Origin: G965215145 sp965215145
Lineage (GTDB): Bacteria > Bacteroidota > Rhodothermia > Rhodothermales > JANQRZ01
Reading direction: 5' to 3'
Length of the DNA: 64,000 bases
Assembly: GCA_965215145.1 (NCBI GenBank)
Contig: OZ244038.1
Location: 1,426,001-1,490,000, forward strand
Under the pieces are notes generated by a model. It had not been told where the DNA came from and searched no databases. It saw only the letters and a list, made by a program, of their open reading frames with translations. Shown here piece by piece: positions 1 through 8,109 of this stretch. The translations under genes and the position numbers were made by a program. Every line of letters begins with the position of its first letter. Position 1 is the first letter of the stretch.

Positions 1-884
1 CGGAGTTCCCCATCGTGCAGGACCCCGTGGTGCTGGGGCTCGTGGTGCTCGGTGTGCTGGCGCTCGTGCTCGGCGTGCTCCTCGTCGTCCCCATCGGCGG
101 GGCCGACATGCCGGTCGTCGTGGCGCTCTTGAACTCGTACTCCGGCCTCGCCGCCGCGGCGGCCGGGTTCGTGCTGGAGAACTACGCGCTCATCGTGAGC
201 GGCGCTCTCGTCGGTGCCAGCGGGCTGATCCTCACCCGGATCATGTGCGACGCCATGAACCGCTCGCTGGTCAACGTGCTGCTCGGCGGCTTCGGTAGGG
301 GCGACGGTGCGGTGGCTGGGTCGGGGCCGTCCACCGAGGGGCTCGACATCCGCACCACGACACCGGACGACGCGGCCATCCTGATGAGCTACGCCCAGAA
401 GGTGATCGTCGTGCCGGGCTACGGGCTCGCCGTGGCGCAGGCGCAGCACGAGGTCCGCGAGATGGCCGACCTCCTCCAGAAAGAGGGCGTCGAGGTGAAG
501 TACGCCATCCACCCCGTCGCCGGCCGGATGCCGGGCCACATGAACGTGCTCCTCGCCGAAGCCAACGTCCCCTACGACCAGCTCTTCGACATGGACGACG
601 TGAACGCCGACTTCGAGACGGCCGACGTGGCCCTCGTCGTCGGGGCCAACGACGTGGTCAACCCCGCCGCGCGGAGCGATCCGTCGAGCCCGATCTACGG
701 GATGCCGATCCTGAACGTGGACCGGGCCCGGAACGTGATCGTGCTGAAGCGCTCGATGCGGCCGGGCTACGCGGGCGTCGAGAACCTCCTCTTCTACGGG
801 GACAACACGCAGATGCTCTTCGGCGACGCCAAGGACTCCGTCGGCGCCGTCGTCACCGAGCTCAAGCAGCTCCAGACGGCTTAA
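1..884 (+). CDS. pntB: NAD(P) transhydrogenase subunit beta (3' part, cut by window edge)
   Basis: This is the C-terminal 294 or so residues of the membrane and NADP(H)-binding subunit of proton-translocating transhydrogenase, which couples hydride transfer from NADH to NADP+ to proton entry. The family is normally about 460 residues, so the 5' third lies outside the window; the first complete codon is at base 3. The visible part begins with three or four hydrophobic helices. It then has the soluble NADP-binding domain III with GYGLAVAQAQHEVREMADLL, the segment HPVAGRMPGHMNVLLAEANV, DVVNPAA and the closing KRSMRPGYAGVENLLFYGDN motif. All are hallmarks of PntB. pntA is expected just upstream. 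No terminator with a T tract follows; a repeat-like hairpin region comes next. Confidence 0.96.
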   Translation, partial: EFPIVQDPVVLGLVVLGVLALVLGVLLVVPIGGADMPVVVALLNSYSGLAAAAAGFVLENYALIVSGALVGASGLILTRIMCDAMNRSLVNVLLGGFGRGDGAVAGSGPSTEGLDIRTTTPDDAAILMSYAQKVIVVPGYGLAVAQAQHEVREMADLLQKEGVEVKYAIHPVAGRMPGHMNVLLAEANVPYDQLFDMDDVNADFETADVALVVGANDVVNPAARSDPSSPIYGMPILNVDRARNVIVLKRSMRPGYAGVENLLFYGDNTQMLFGDAKDSVGAVVTELKQLQTA

Positions 885-893
885 CCTCACTCG

Positions 894-950
894 CTGTCAT
901 TCCGAGCAAAGCCCCGCAGGGGCGGCGTCGAGAGACCCCTTCGGGGAAAT
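894..950. repeat. REP-like intergenic repeat (TGTCATTCCGAGC type)
   Basis: The segment starts TGTCATTCCGAGC and continues into two short hairpins, GCCCC-GCA-GGGGC style at 911-923 and CCCC-TT-CGGGG style at 936-946, separated by GGCGTCGAGAGAC. Sequences opening with TGTCATTCCGAGC followed by GTCGAG and GAGAC motifs are seen dispersed between genes in many bacterial genomes. Only one copy is visible here, so calling it a repeat rests on resemblance, not on copies in this window. Confidence 0.4.
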
Positions 951-1031
951 CCGCCAGGGTCCAGCGAGGCCATGCTCGAGGGAATTGTCCCGCTCGCGGC
1001 GCTCAGCTGAGATGGCGGTCCTTATGTTCTG

Positions 1032-1039
1032 TAGCTCAC
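1032..1039 (+). promoter_or_regulatory. weak TAnnTT-type promoter box
   Basis: TAGCTCAC sits 15 bases before the ATG at 1055 and resembles the TAGCTTCG/TAGCTTTC boxes upstream of other genes here, but with two mismatches. Confidence 0.25.
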
Positions 1040-1054
1040 CGACCCCCTTTCAAC

Positions 1055-1315
1055 ATGGCTACCCGCACCCGCCGCTCTAAGAACGCGCCCCCGCCCATCA
1101 CGGCGAACCTCCTCTTGATTCCCGGCTTGCTCCTCGTCGCCGCGCTCGTGGCGCTGATCGCGGGGCTCGGCGGCGTGGCGGCGGGGCTGCTGCTAGCCGG
1201 GCTCGGGATGGGGCTGGTGTCGGTCGGGAAGCACCGGCGGTGGAAGGGGGCGCCGGAGGCCGGCTGGCTGCTCGTCGGCGTGGGCGTGATCATCGCGCTC
1301 GTGGCGCTGCTCTGA
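1055..1315 (+). CDS. small hydrophobic membrane protein, unknown function
   Basis: This is an 86-residue protein. A basic N-terminus (RTRRSK) is followed by a long hydrophobic stretch at about residues 18-55 that could form two helices. A short polar loop KHRRWKGAPEAG follows, then a final helix from about residue 69 to the end. I do not recognise a family. The start is the only ATG in frame and lies just after a weak promoter-like box. It ends 45 bases before the GTG of the STAND NTPase on the same strand, so co-transcription is possible. The positive-inside rule suggests a hairpin with both basic segments in the cytoplasm. Confidence 0.6.
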   Translation: MATRTRRSKNAPPPITANLLLIPGLLLVAALVALIAGLGGVAAGLLLAGLGMGLVSVGKHRRWKGAPEAGWLLVGVGVIIALVALL

Positions 1316-1360
1316 TGATCTCCAGCCGGTGCGCCCGACCTCGCTAGCGCTCCTGAAGCC

Positions 1361-3886
1361 GTGGGACCTAAAAAGAAGCACGACCTGAACGCGCCCGTAC
1401 CCGAGCGGCCCGAATCCGCCGCCCGGCAGTTCACCGACCGCGAGGGGTTCCTCAGCGCCTTCGAGACCGCGCTCGCGGAGCAGGCCCCCGACCGCCACAA
1501 GGTCCTTGTTTTCTACGGCGTCGGCGGCATTGGGAAGAGCCGGCTCATCCGACGGCTCCGCAACGAGACCCCCGACGAGAACGAGCGCCGCGTCCTCCCG
1601 ACCGGGGTCCCCCACGCGAAGGTGGACTTCCAGGACCCGCAGAACCGCCTCCCCGGCAAGGCTCTAGAGCGCGCCCGCGCCCAGCTTCACCGTCATGGGG
1701 TCCGCTTCCCCACCTTCGACATCGCCTTCGCCGTGTGGTGGAAGCTGGCGAACCCGGCTCTACCACTCTCGAAGTCCGAGTTGAGGTTTTTTGACGAGAG
1801 CGAGGTGGCGGGGGAGTTAATCGGGTTGATGGAGGATGCTCCCGTGCTCGGCCTCGTCGCCAAGCTCCCGCGGTTCGTAGACCGCGCCAGCCAGGCGGTC
1901 CGAGACTGGTACACAAAGCGCGGCCAGGCGGCCCTTGCCCACATCGCCGGGCTGGACGACAAGAACAAAGTGGAGGAGTGGCTCCCCGCCTTCTTCGGCG
2001 CCGACCTCCGGGTGTGGCTCGCAGAGGAAGCTGGGCGGCGCGCCGTTCTCTTCTTCGATACGCACGAGGCGCTGTGGGAGGAACGAGGCTCCGGCGAGAG
2101 CGGGACGCCCCCGGATGAGTGGGTCCGCGACTGGGCCGCCCATCTCGGAGGCACACTCGTCGTCATCGCCGGGCGAAACAAGCTGCGCTGGGACGAGGAG
2201 GATGAGGCCTGGGAAGTGGCCGTCGAGCAGCACATCGTGGGCGACCTCTCGCCTGAGGACGCTGAGTGGTTCCTCGTTCGGGCCGGGGTGCGCGAGCCCG
2301 AGGTGCGAGCTGCCCTCGTCGAGAGGAGCGAGGGCGTCCCACAGTACCTCAACCTCGCGGTGGACACCTACGAGCGGATTCGCGAAGGGGAAGGGCGCCC
2401 GCCCCGTCCCGACGAGTTCGATGCCAACCTCGGCAGGCTCCTCGACCAGTTCCTCCACTACGTCCAGGACCAGCGGCGGCAGGCCCTCTTCGTCCTTTCT
2501 GTGCCCGAGACGTTCGACTATGCGCGATTCCGCGACCTCATGCGGGAGTTCGGGGGCGGGGTGATGGCGACGCGGGAGGGGATGCGAAGCGTTACACAGT
2601 TCTCGTTCGTGGACGAGCCCGAAGAGAGCCGGTACGCGCTGCACGCGCTCGTGCGTGAGGCTCTGGCTGCGAAGGACAACCCCGAAGACCGGGCGGAGGT
2701 GCATCGGCACCTGTTCAAGCGGGCGCAGGAGGTGCTAAAGGATGTGGACCTGCGGAGCGTCACAGACGAGCAGAGGCGGGCTCTCCGCGAGGGCGTCGAA
2801 CACGGGCAAGCTGTGCTCGACCCAGAGGTCTTCCTCAGGTGGTACTGGGCTGCTGAAGAACCCTTCCCCGATACCTCTGAATGGCGCACACTCTTGCCTC
2901 TCGTGCAACAAATAGTTGATTTTGCAGAGGACAAGCTCGGCCGAGGGCACCCTGATACGCTCGACGCGATAAATAATTTGGGTCTCCTTCTGAAGCTTTG
3001 GGGGGACCTCGATGGTGCCGAGACCCTCTATCGTCGTGCGCTAGAAGGGTACGATTGGAGATCTAACGACAGCCGCCTCAAGGCTCTTGGAATTGTCGGA
3101 AACATCGGCAGCCTCCTTTGTGCCCGGGGAGACTTTCGCAACGCCGAAACGTATCTGCGGCAAGCATTAGATGGATATAAGAATATGAATGTATCAGGCA
3201 GTATGAATGAATTAAATGTAATGATAAATTTAGGTTTGCTGCTTCGGGATCGCGGTGATCTCGATGGTGCCGAACCGCTCTTGCGTAAAGCGCTCGATGG
3301 CTGTAAGGATATCTTCGGTCAAGATGATCCTAACACGCTCCGCGCTGCTAATAGCCTTGGGGTAGTTCTCAGGGCTCGTGGCGATCTCGACACCGCTGAG
3401 AAACTATACCGGTACGCTCTGGAAGGTCGCGAGCGCGTGCTGGGACCAGACCATCCCGATACCCTGCGATCAGCTAACAACCTTGCTCTCATCTACCAAC
3501 TACGCAAAAAATATACAAAGGCGGAGTTGCTATGTCGTCGTGCGCTAGAGGGGCGTGAGAGGATATTGAGACCAGAGCATCCTGATGTGTTCACCTCCTC
3601 CAATAATCTCGGTGTTATCCTCAAAGTTCGCGGAGATCTCGACGGTGCTGAGAAACTACACCGGCGTGCTTTGGAAGGACGCGAGCGTATACTTGGTGCA
3701 GACCATCCACACACACTCATGTCCGCTAGTAATCTCGGTGGCCTGTTGGAAGCCCGCGGGGACTCCGTTGCTGCTGAAGAACTGTATCGTTGGGCCGTCG
3801 AAGGTGCGGAGCGTCGGCTCGGGCTGGAGCATCCTGATACAAAACGTTACCGAAATCAGCTCTCGACGCTGCTAGCGACGAAGTAG
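1361..3886 (+). CDS. STAND-type (NB-ARC-like) NTPase with C-terminal TPR array
   Basis: This is an 841-residue protein built like NLR/STAND signalling ATPases. The P-loop is GVGGIGKS at residues 53-60. A Walker B-like strand AVLFFDTHEAL is at about 228-238. A sensor-like segment VVIAGRNKLRW is at about 267-277, and a winged-helix-like region precedes residue 500. From about residue 515 come roughly seven or eight kinesin-light-chain-type TPR units of about 42 residues (pattern LGxxLxxRGDLDGAExLxRRALEGRERxLGxxHPDTL). No effector domain is visible at the N-terminus. The start is GTG; no better in-frame start precedes the P-loop. The TPR half is much poorer in GC than its surroundings (27% in 3181-3240) and uses codons such as ATA and TTA, suggesting foreign or recombining DNA. 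Such proteins act in defence, regulation or cell death; the role here is unknown. Confidence 0.88.
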   Translation: MGPKKKHDLNAPVPERPESAARQFTDREGFLSAFETALAEQAPDRHKVLVFYGVGGIGKSRLIRRLRNETPDENERRVLPTGVPHAKVDFQDPQNRLPGKALERARAQLHRHGVRFPTFDIAFAVWWKLANPALPLSKSELRFFDESEVAGELIGLMEDAPVLGLVAKLPRFVDRASQAVRDWYTKRGQAALAHIAGLDDKNKVEEWLPAFFGADLRVWLAEEAGRRAVLFFDTHEALWEERGSGESGTPPDEWVRDWAAHLGGTLVVIAGRNKLRWDEEDEAWEVAVEQHIVGDLSPEDAEWFLVRAGVREPEVRAALVERSEGVPQYLNLAVDTYERIREGEGRPPRPDEFDANLGRLLDQFLHYVQDQRRQALFVLSVPETFDYARFRDLMREFGGGVMATREGMRSVTQFSFVDEPEESRYALHALVREALAAKDNPEDRAEVHRHLFKRAQEVLKDVDLRSVTDEQRRALREGVEHGQAVLDPEVFLRWYWAAEEPFPDTSEWRTLLPLVQQIVDFAEDKLGRGHPDTLDAINNLGLLLKLWGDLDGAETLYRRALEGYDWRSNDSRLKALGIVGNIGSLLCARGDFRNAETYLRQALDGYKNMNVSGSMNELNVMINLGLLLRDRGDLDGAEPLLRKALDGCKDIFGQDDPNTLRAANSLGVVLRARGDLDTAEKLYRYALEGRERVLGPDHPDTLRSANNLALIYQLRKKYTKAELLCRRALEGRERILRPEHPDVFTSSNNLGVILKVRGDLDGAEKLHRRALEGRERILGADHPHTLMSASNLGGLLEARGDSVAAEELYRWAVEGAERRLGLEHPDTKRYRNQLSTLLATK

Positions 3887-4178
3887 CAGGGGGAGGGTGA
3901 GCTCCTACTCCTCCGGCTATCGCTGGCGCTCGGGGTCGGAGGAATTGTTGCCCCTCGCAAGGAGGACTGCCGTACGCAAGGTGGGAGCGGAACACCGCAG
4001 GCGCGGTATGGGGTGGGGTTGATAGTCGCGGGCCAGCCTGAGGGGAACGCCCGCGGGGGGCTCGCGTGTGAGGCGGGCGCCGCACCGGAGGGGCCGCCAC
4101 GCCGGGCAATCCCGCTGCCGCACCCCTGTCACGGGCGGCGCGTAGCTTCGCCCCCCTCCGGTTTTGCGCCCCACCCCC
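3887..4178 (+). other. 292-bp gene-free leader before topA
   Basis: No open frame here looks coding. The region has several short GC-rich inverted segments around 4030-4110, and the topA promoter-like box near its 3' end. I looked for RNase P RNA, tmRNA, SRP RNA and common riboswitch cores and recognised none of them by eye. Confidence 0.5.
4143..4150 (+). promoter_or_regulatory. promoter box TAGCTTCG before topA
   Basis: This is one instance of the recurring TAnnTTYS box in this window, located 28 bases before the topA ATG. Confidence 0.45.
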
Positions 4179-6770
4179 ATGAAGCGACTCGTCGTCGTCG
4201 AGTCCCCCACGAAGGCCCGCACCATCCGCGGCTTCCTCCCGCGCGGGGAGTACCGCGTCGAGGCCTGCATGGGCCACGTCCGGGACCTCCCGTCCTCCGC
4301 CTCCGAGATCCCCGCCCGCGTCAAGGGCGAGCCGTGGGCCACGCTCGGCGTCAACGTGGACGCCGGCTACGAGCCGGTCTACGTCGTCCCGAAGGAGAAG
4401 CGGAAGGTGGTCAAGGAGCTCAAGGACGCGCTCAAGGACGCCGACGAGCTCTACCTCGCCACCGATGAGGACCGCGAGGGCGAGAGCATCGGCTGGCACC
4501 TCCTGGAGGTCCTGAAGCCGAAGGTGCCCGTCCGCCGGATGGTGTTCCACGAGATCACCCGCGACGCCATCCAGAACGCCCTCCGCGACACCCGCGAGAT
4601 CGACCAGCGGCTCGTGGACGCGCAGGAGACCCGCCGCGTGCTCGACCGCCTCGTGGGCTACACCATCAGCCCGCTCCTCTGGAAGAAGGTCGCCCCCCGG
4701 CTCTCCGCCGGCCGCGTCCAGAGCGTCGCCGTGCGGATCCTCGTCCAGCGCGAGGCCGAGCGGCTCGACTTCGTCTCGGCCAACTACTGGGACCTCAAGG
4801 CGCAGTTGGAGCAGGAGCGCCAGGGGTTCGAGGCCACGATGGTCGCCCTCGGCGGGCGCCGCCTCGCCACCGGCCGCGACTTCGACGAGAACACCGGCAA
4901 GCTGAAGGAGGGCTCCGACGCGCTCGTGCTCGGGGAAGAGCAGGCGACGGGGCTCGCCGCGCGGCTGCCCGACGAGCCGTGGCGGGTCGTCTCCGTCGAG
5001 AGCCGGCAGGTCACGCGGCGGCCGGCGCAGCCGTTTATTACCAGCACGATGCAGCAGGAGGCCAACCGCAAGCTCGGCCTCTCGGCCCGCGACGCGATGC
5101 GGGTGGCGCAGAAGCTCTACGAGCGCGGCCTCATCACCTACATGCGCACCGACTCCCCGAACCTCTCGCAGGAGGCCATCGGCGCCGCGCGCCGCGCCGT
5201 CGAGGAGCGCTACGGCACCGAGTACCTCTCGCCGAAGCCGCGGCAGTACGCCGCCAAGCAGAAGGGGGCGCAGGAGGCGCACGAGGCCATCCGCCCCGCC
5301 GGCACGGGGATGCAGACGAAGGACGAGCACGGGCTCTCCGGCGTCGAGGGCCGGCTCTACGACCTCATCTGGAAGCGGACCGTCGCCACGCAGATGGCCG
5401 ACGCGAAGCTGCTCCAGACCCGCGCCGAGATCGCAGCGGGGGAGGAGGGGCCTGAGCAGGCGACCTTCCGCGCGAACGGGCAGACCGTCCAGTTCCCCGG
5501 CTTCTTCCGCGCCTACGTCGAGGGCTCCGACGACCCCAACGCCGCGCTCGAAGACCGCGACAACCCGCTCCCCGAGCTGAAGGAGGGCGACGAGCCGGAC
5601 TGCCGGGGCGTCGAGGCCGCAGGCCACGAGACGAAGCCGCCGGCCCGCTACACCGACGCCACCCTCGTGCGGACGCTGGAGCAGGAGGGCGTCGGCCGCC
5701 CGAGCACCTACGCCTCGATCATCGACACCATCGTCAACCGCGGCTACGTCCGCCGCGACGGCAAGCAGCTCGTCCCGACGTTCACGGCCTTCGCCACGAA
5801 CCAGCTCCTGGAGCAGAACTTCGAGCAGCTTGTGGACGCCGGCTTCACGGCCGAGATGGAGACCATCCTCGACGACATCGCCAGCGGCGAGAAGGAGGCG
5901 ACGGGTTACCTCGAACGGTTCTTCCGGGGGAAGGAGGGGATCGAGCCGCGCGTCGCGCAGGGCCTCGACAAGATCGACGCCCGCGAGATCTCGTCCTTGA
6001 CCCACCCGAAGTGGGGGGACCTCACCGTCCGCGTCGGCAAGTTCGGCCCGTACGTCGAGGGCGAGATCGAGGGCGAGCGCGCCACGGCGTCGCTCCCCGA
6101 CGACCTCGCCCCGGCCGACGCCACGGAAGAAACCATGCGCGAGTTGATCGAGGCGAAGGCGGCGCCCGACGACATCCTCGGCATCCACCCCACGCTCGAC
6201 CAGCCGGTGCTGCTGAAGCAGGGCCCCTACGGCCCCTACGTCCAGCTCGGCGACGACGAGCAGGAGGGGAAGCCGAAGCGGATGTCGCTCCCGAAGGGCG
6301 TCCAGCCGGCGGACGTGGACCTCTCCGTGGCCGCCGGCCTGCTGGAGCTCCCGCGCACGCTCGGCGAGCACCCCGAGGGCGGCGGCGTCAAGTCGAGCAT
6401 CGGGCGCTACGGCCCGTACGTCCAGCACGGCAGCACCTTCGCCTCGCTCAAGCCGGAGGACGACGTGCTCACCGTCGGGCTCGACCGGGCGCTGGAGCTG
6501 CTGGCGCAGAAGCGCCGCAAGAGCCAGCCGCTCCGCACCCTCGGCACGCACCCCGAGACGAAGGACCCGGTGGAGGTGTTCGAGGGCCGCTACGGCCCCT
6601 ACGTCAAGCACAAGCGCACCAACGCCACGCTCCCGAAGGACCTCGCGCCGGAGGACGTCACGTTGGAACAGGCCGTCGAGCTCCTCGCCGCGAAGGCGGC
6701 TAAGAAGGGCGGCGGACGCAAGAAGGGCGGGGCGAAGAAGAAGGGCGGCAGCCGCAAGAAGACGGCGTAG
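4179..6770 (+). CDS. topA: DNA topoisomerase I (type IA)
   Basis: The enzyme relaxes negative supercoils through a transient 5'-phosphotyrosine break. The 863-residue product starts with the TOPRIM domain (KRLVVVESPTKARTIRGFL, then TDEDREGE with the acidic metal ligands). It continues with the type IA core, SAGRVQSVAVRI, and the catalytic tyrosine in GLITYMRTDSP, then EGVGRPSTYASII. Instead of classical zinc fingers, the C-terminus carries four repeats with a GPYV signature (KFGPYV, PYGPYV, RYGPYV twice) and a lysine/glycine-rich tail, probably for DNA contact. I chose the ATG giving MKRLVVVES because it begins directly at the TOPRIM strand; an in-frame TTG 15 bases upstream is less likely. 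Confidence 0.97.
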   Translation: MKRLVVVESPTKARTIRGFLPRGEYRVEACMGHVRDLPSSASEIPARVKGEPWATLGVNVDAGYEPVYVVPKEKRKVVKELKDALKDADELYLATDEDREGESIGWHLLEVLKPKVPVRRMVFHEITRDAIQNALRDTREIDQRLVDAQETRRVLDRLVGYTISPLLWKKVAPRLSAGRVQSVAVRILVQREAERLDFVSANYWDLKAQLEQERQGFEATMVALGGRRLATGRDFDENTGKLKEGSDALVLGEEQATGLAARLPDEPWRVVSVESRQVTRRPAQPFITSTMQQEANRKLGLSARDAMRVAQKLYERGLITYMRTDSPNLSQEAIGAARRAVEERYGTEYLSPKPRQYAAKQKGAQEAHEAIRPAGTGMQTKDEHGLSGVEGRLYDLIWKRTVATQMADAKLLQTRAEIAAGEEGPEQATFRANGQTVQFPGFFRAYVEGSDDPNAALEDRDNPLPELKEGDEPDCRGVEAAGHETKPPARYTDATLVRTLEQEGVGRPSTYASIIDTIVNRGYVRRDGKQLVPTFTAFATNQLLEQNFEQLVDAGFTAEMETILDDIASGEKEATGYLERFFRGKEGIEPRVAQGLDKIDAREISSLTHPKWGDLTVRVGKFGPYVEGEIEGERATASLPDDLAPADATEETMRELIEAKAAPDDILGIHPTLDQPVLLKQGPYGPYVQLGDDEQEGKPKRMSLPKGVQPADVDLSVAAGLLELPRTLGEHPEGGGVKSSIGRYGPYVQHGSTFASLKPEDDVLTVGLDRALELLAQKRRKSQPLRTLGTHPETKDPVEVFEGRYGPYVKHKRTNATLPKDLAPEDVTLEQAVELLAAKAAKKGGGRKKGGAKKKGGSRKKTA

Positions 6771-6773
6771 GCG

Positions 6774-6914
6774 ATGGGTGTGTTGGACTGGTTGAAGGGC
6801 GGAGCGAAGCGCGGCGCCTCCATCGCGTTCGCTGATCGCTTCGACAAGATGGAGGAGCGGTTGCTGACGATGGAGAAGCAGCACGAGCTCATCCTCTACC
6901 GCCTAGACAAGTAA
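6774..6914 (+). CDS. small coiled-coil protein, N-terminal piece of a frameshifted gene
   Basis: A 46-codon frame begins with ATG three bases after the topA stop (MGVLDWLKGGAKRG) and becomes a heptad-like helix rich in E, L, K and R (MEERLLTMEKQHELILYRLD) before a TAA at 6912. The helix pattern resumes immediately in the +1 frame if one base of that TAA is skipped, giving a longer coiled coil. The gene therefore looks split by a one-base frameshift. It may be a real mutation, a sequencing error, or two overlapping short genes. Function unknown. Confidence 0.5.
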   Translation: MGVLDWLKGGAKRGASIAFADRFDKMEERLLTMEKQHELILYRLDK

Positions 6915-7041
6915 CGAGGAGCGCCTTCGGGAGTTGGAAAGGCAGATAGAGGACGCAGACCGGGCAGCGACCAGGATCGAGGCGATCCTCGACACGGTCA
7001 CCAAGAGGCCCAGGCTTCCACCGGGACCCGAGGGAGAGTGA
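6913..7041 (+). pseudogene. downstream +1-frame half of the coiled-coil gene
   Basis: In this frame the sequence reads NEERLRELERQIEDADRAAT and continues to RLPPGPEGE before a TGA at 7039-7041. It has no ATG of its own; the nearest alternative start is TTG at 6934. The amino-acid pattern continues the heptads of the preceding piece. The TGA overlaps the ATG of the next gene (TGATG), as in translational coupling, which argues that this frame is, or recently was, translated. Confidence 0.45.
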
Positions 7042-7331
7042 TGTACGTGATGCCGCCATACGCCGAGCTAGACCAGCTGACCCGCGCCATTGAGGCTAAC
7101 ACGGCCTCGCTGGCAGATTATCACCGCTACGAGGAGCTGCTCCGGCAGAGCGGGCTCGACCATAGCTACATCTTCTCCTACCTCCATGACGCGGGCTTCG
7201 ACACCTGGGAGGCGTTTTACCGAGCGAGGCAGGACAAAGAGCGGCAGCAGCGCGTCGAGAGCGCCGTCGTCGGTGGGCTCGTGGGTATCGGGATGGGCGT
7301 GCTGCTTTACAATGCGTTGAAGGAAGCGTAG
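7041..7331 (+). CDS. hypothetical protein with C-terminal membrane segment
   Basis: This is a 96-residue protein starting at ATG 7041, which overlaps the previous TGA; a GTG one codon earlier (7038) is also possible. The first 70 residues are polar and helical, with aromatic pairs (YHRYEELL, FSYLHDAGFDTWEAFY). The end, AVVGGLVGIGMGVLLYNALK, is a glycine-rich hydrophobic helix. I recognise no family. It forms a small cassette with the frameshifted coiled-coil gene between topA and the pentose-phosphate operon, pointing towards pgl. Confidence 0.6.
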   Translation: MYVMPPYAELDQLTRAIEANTASLADYHRYEELLRQSGLDHSYIFSYLHDAGFDTWEAFYRARQDKERQQRVESAVVGGLVGIGMGVLLYNALKEA

Positions 7332-7374
7332 CCTCACAGAGAGGCTCTCGCTACTACCACTCCGACTCCGAAGC

Positions 7375-8109
7375 TCAGCCCGCCTCGCTGGCGGCCTCCT
7401 CATCGAGATACCAGAGGAGGTGGCCCCGCGCGCCGACCGCGGCGGCCGGCGTCGAGCCGTCACGGAGCGTGGCGGCGACGGCCTCGGCCTTCCCCCGGCC
7501 GGTGACGAGGAACAGCACGACGCGGCCCGCGCTCAGCACCGGCACCGTCAGGCTCACCCGGTCGCGGACGGGGTGCTCGGGCGGGGCGAGCGAGTGGACC
7601 GCCCACCGCTCCCGCTCCTCGACCTCCGGGCCATCAGGAAACAGCGAGGCCGTGTGCCCGTCGGCGCCGAGGCCCATCAGCACCACGTCGAACGCGGGCT
7701 CGTCGGCGGCGAAGTAGCCGCGGAGCGTGGCGGCATAAGCGGCAGCGGCCATCTCGGCGTTCGGGAGGGGCGTCGGGACGGGGTGGAGGTTGCACTCGGG
7801 GACGGGGAGGGCGTCGAGCATCGTCTCCCGCGCCATCCGGTAGTTGCTGTCGGCGTCGTCCGGCGGGACGAACCGCTCGTCGCCCCAGAACACGTCCACC
7901 CGTTCCCAGTCGAGGGCGCCGGCGTGGTCGCGGGCGAGGAGGCGGTAGAGGCCCTTCGGCGTCGAGCCGCCGGTGAGGACGAACGTGGCGCGGTCGCGGG
8001 TCTCGATCCCCTCGCGGAGCGCGTCCGTGACCGTCTCGGCGGCGGCGCGGACGAGCGCGGCGGGGTCGGGGAAGACGGAGACCTCGGGCTCGGCGGGAAG
8101 AGCGTTCAT
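7375..8109 (-). CDS. pgl: 6-phosphogluconolactonase
   Basis: The enzyme hydrolyses 6-phosphogluconolactone, the second step of the oxidative pentose-phosphate pathway, in the cytoplasm. The 244-residue length is typical of the DevB/SOL family. Motifs include VLTGGSTPKGLYRLL near residue 45, FWGDERFVPPDDADSNYRMA, and the active-site segment VLMGLGADGHTASLFPDG. The ATG overlaps the zwf stop (ATGA), so translation is probably coupled. Gene order on the minus strand is gnd, zwf, pgl, which fits one operon. Confidence 0.96.
   Translation of the reverse strand: MNALPAEPEVSVFPDPAALVRAAAETVTDALREGIETRDRATFVLTGGSTPKGLYRLLARDHAGALDWERVDVFWGDERFVPPDDADSNYRMARETMLDALPVPECNLHPVPTPLPNAEMAAAAYAATLRGYFAADEPAFDVVLMGLGADGHTASLFPDGPEVEERERWAVHSLAPPEHPVRDRVSLTVPVLSAGRVVLFLVTGRGKAEAVAATLRDGSTPAAAVGARGHLLWYLDEEAASEAG

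Noticed and set aside
3887..4178. Possible structured RNA or riboswitch before topA
   Set aside because: I could not match conserved cores of RNase P, SRP, tmRNA, cobalamin, glycine or other common RNAs; a covariance-model scan would decide.
3726..6884. Very long open frame on the minus strand (over 1000 codons)
   Set aside because: It is antisense to topA and the STAND gene; its translation is low-complexity (L, R, A, G, V), typical of a high-GC shadow frame, and topA is unambiguous.
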